NCBI GenBank assembly: GCA_964462865.1 | Contig: CAYWZO010000071.1 | Location: forward strand, 1 to 7,839 | From: Fen-1077 sp964462865 | Lineage (GTDB): Bacteria > Chloroflexota > Dehalococcoidia > Dehalococcoidales > RBG-16-60-22 | Length of the DNA stretch: 7,839 nt | Direction of reading: 5' to 3' | Shown: one piece after another, positions 6,147 through 7,839 of the stretch | Layout: each line of letters begins with the position of its first letter | How positions within the stretch are numbered: the stretch's first letter is position 1 | Program-made: the position numbers and the translations under genes | The notes under the pieces: model-generated | Databases searched by the model: none | Told to the model about the DNA's origin: nothing | The model's input: only the letters and a program-made list of their open reading frames with translations

Positions 6147-7839
6147 ATGCCGTCCGATGCTATTATCGTAAAAGGGGCCCGCGAGCACAATCTAAAGAAT
6201 ATCGATGTTGTCATCCCCCGCGACAAGCTGGTGGTCATCACCGGCGTTTCCGGCTCGGGCAAGAGCTCGCTGGCCTTCGATACTGTCTACGCCGAAGGGC
6301 AGCGCCGCTATGTTGAGTCGCTCTCCGCTTACGCCCGCCAGTTCCTGGGCCGGATGGAGAAGCCCGACGTCGACTATATCGAAGGGTTAAGCCCGGCCGT
6401 CTCCATCGACCAGAAGGGGCCGAGTAAGAACCCCCGCTCCACGGTAGGCACCGTGACGGAAATCTACGATTACCTCCGCCTGCTCTTCGCCCGGGTGGGG
6501 CATCCCCACTGTCCGCAGTGCGGCCGCGAGATTACCGCCCAGACGGTGCAGCAGATCGTTGATGCTGTCCAGAGCCTGAAGGAAGGCAGCCGCATCATGA
6601 TATTAGCGCCGGTGGTCCGCGACCGCAAGGGCGAGTACCAGTCGGTTTTTCCGGACCTGCGCAAGCAGGGCTACGCCCGTGTCCGCGTGGACGGCGAGGT
6701 CCATGACCTGGCCGATGAAATCAAGCTGGAAAAATTCAAGAAGCACTCCATCGAGGTGGTGGTGGACCGGCTGGTCATCGGGCAGGGAAATGGCCACAGC
6801 CGCATCGCCGATTCCGTCGAGACCGCGCTGAAATTGGGCGGCGGGCTGGTGCTGGTGGCCGTTGCCGGCGGCGAGGAGCTTCTCTTCTCCGAGCAGTTCG
6901 CCTGCGTCAACTGCGGCGTCAGCCTGGGCGAAATCGCCCCCCGCACCTTCAGCTTCAATAGCCCCCACGGCGCCTGTCCCGCCTGCACCGGCCTGGGCTA
7001 CCGGCAGGAAATCGACCCCGATCTGGTATTGAATAAGGAGCTTTCCGTCCTGGAAGGTGCCATCCGCCCCTGGGCGACGCATAACTGGTATCTCTGGCGC
7101 GTCGAGCCGCTGGCGCGGTCGCATAAATTTTCTTTGAGTACGCCGGTCAAGGAGCTGACCAGGGAGCAGCTCGACCTGCTCCTCTACGGCGAGGGCAGGG
7201 AGATGTATTCGTATCGCAACCGTTTCGGCCGGACGGTGCGGCGCTTTGACGGTTTTGAGGGGGTCATACCGACCCTCGAAAGACTGTACCGGGACACGGA
7301 ATCGGAGTACTCCCGCCAGAACATCGAGCGGTTCATGGTGCTCAAGCCCTGCCTGGAGTGTAACGGACGGCGCCTTAAGCCGGAGTCTTTAGCTGTCCTT
7401 ATCGGCGATAAAAATATCATGGACGTCAGCGGCATGGCGGTGGCGCAGTCGCTGGGGTGGATTGACGAAATAGACGCGAAAGTCCTGACCGAGCGCGAAA
7501 AGCTGATTGCCCACCAGATACTCAAGGAAATCAGGACGCGCCTGGGCTTCCTCAAGGACGTGGGGCTGGACTATCTCTCCACCGACCGCGCCTCGATGAC
7601 GCTTTCCGGCGGCGAGTCCCAGCGCATTAGATTAGCTACGCAGATAGGCAGCGGCCTGATGGGCGTGCTGTACGTCTGCGACGAGCCGACCGTCGGCCTG
7701 CACCCCGCCGACGACTACCGCCTCATCCAGACGATGCAGCGCTTGAGGGATTTGGGCAACACGATTTTGGTCGTCGAGCACGACGAGGCCATGATGCGCG
7801 CCGCCGACCACATCATCGACCTGGGCCCCGGCGCCGGCG
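6147..7839 (+). CDS. uvrA: UvrABC excinuclease subunit A (3' end outside window)
   Basis: The damage-recognition ATPase of nucleotide excision repair; a UvrA dimer loads UvrB onto lesions. About 564 codons are present and the frame is open at the right edge, so the second ATPase domain is missing from view. Visible motifs: Walker A GVSGSGKSS (33-41); zinc-binding C253, C256, C277 and C280 (CxxC-X20-CxxC); a further CLEC pair in the segment LKPCLECNGRRLKPE; ABC signature LSGGE (486-490); Walker B VLYVCDEPTVGLHP with D512 and E513; switch H545 (VVEHDEA). The CDEP in Walker B differs slightly from the more usual LDEP. The ATG at 6147 is preferred: GGGGGTG (6132-6138) lies 8 nt upstream, while the in-frame ATG at 6126 lacks a ribosome binding site and precedes the predicted transcription start. 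Transcribed divergently from fabF. Confidence 0.97.
   Translation, partial: MPSDAIIVKGAREHNLKNIDVVIPRDKLVVITGVSGSGKSSLAFDTVYAEGQRRYVESLSAYARQFLGRMEKPDVDYIEGLSPAVSIDQKGPSKNPRSTVGTVTEIYDYLRLLFARVGHPHCPQCGREITAQTVQQIVDAVQSLKEGSRIMILAPVVRDRKGEYQSVFPDLRKQGYARVRVDGEVHDLADEIKLEKFKKHSIEVVVDRLVIGQGNGHSRIADSVETALKLGGGLVLVAVAGGEELLFSEQFACVNCGVSLGEIAPRTFSFNSPHGACPACTGLGYRQEIDPDLVLNKELSVLEGAIRPWATHNWYLWRVEPLARSHKFSLSTPVKELTREQLDLLLYGEGREMYSYRNRFGRTVRRFDGFEGVIPTLERLYRDTESEYSRQNIERFMVLKPCLECNGRRLKPESLAVLIGDKNIMDVSGMAVAQSLGWIDEIDAKVLTEREKLIAHQILKEIRTRLGFLKDVGLDYLSTDRASMTLSGGESQRIRLATQIGSGLMGVLYVCDEPTVGLHPADDYRLIQTMQRLRDLGNTILVVEHDEAMMRAADHIIDLGPGAG

Noticed and set aside
1..7839. CRISPR array, defence system or complete mobile element
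   Set aside because: No regularly spaced repeat array, no Cas, nuclease or toxin-antitoxin pair, and no transposase or integrase motif is visible on either strand.

Overview
The window looks like a stretch of bacterial chromosome. It has two parts: an AT-richer, accessory-looking left part (about 1-4275) and a GC-richer housekeeping right part (about 4276-7839). The UvrA and FabF proteins, the GAAC-type SOS-like box in front of uvrA and the mix of accessory genes would fit a Chloroflexota (Dehalococcoidia-like) genome. That is an impression from sequence style, not a search result, and should be held loosely.

Left part. The window opens inside a plus-strand gene for an extracellular-type right-handed beta-helix protein. 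Its carbohydrate-binding-like beta-sandwich appears to be inserted ahead of the usual C-terminal 'SPC.DAG...G.YDIGAYE' tail. About 1.1 kb without a convincing gene follows (1545-2636). It holds the 5' half of a tRNA-Arg gene on the minus strand, broken just after the anticodon loop, together with short repeats and palindromes; this looks like a scar of past recombination. Next comes a single plus-strand gene for a B12-binding-type radical SAM enzyme, with a plausible sigma-70-type promoter about 140-170 bp upstream of its start and a strong ribosome binding site.

Right part. An intact tRNA-His(GTG) lies on the minus strand. Its promoter is interleaved with the apparent rho-independent terminator of the gene before it, a stand-alone Smr-domain protein. 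Upstream of that, and probably in the same transcript, is fabF, a 3-oxoacyl-ACP synthase II with a complete Cys-His-His triad. fabF and the plus-strand uvrA diverge from a roughly 180-bp region with one recognisable promoter on each side. The uvrA promoter overlaps a candidate LexA (SOS) box. uvrA runs off the right edge after its first ATPase domain.

How they work together. fabF (fatty-acid elongation), the Smr protein (nucleic-acid binding or cleavage), tRNA-His and uvrA (nucleotide excision repair) are ordinary housekeeping functions that share a neighbourhood rather than a pathway. The beta-helix protein and the radical SAM enzyme are the accessory elements. Nothing here amounts to a clearly new multi-gene system. 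The most useful observations are the broken tRNA-Arg with its flanking repeats, the terminator-promoter overlap, the SOS-like box and the nested domain layout of the beta-helix protein.
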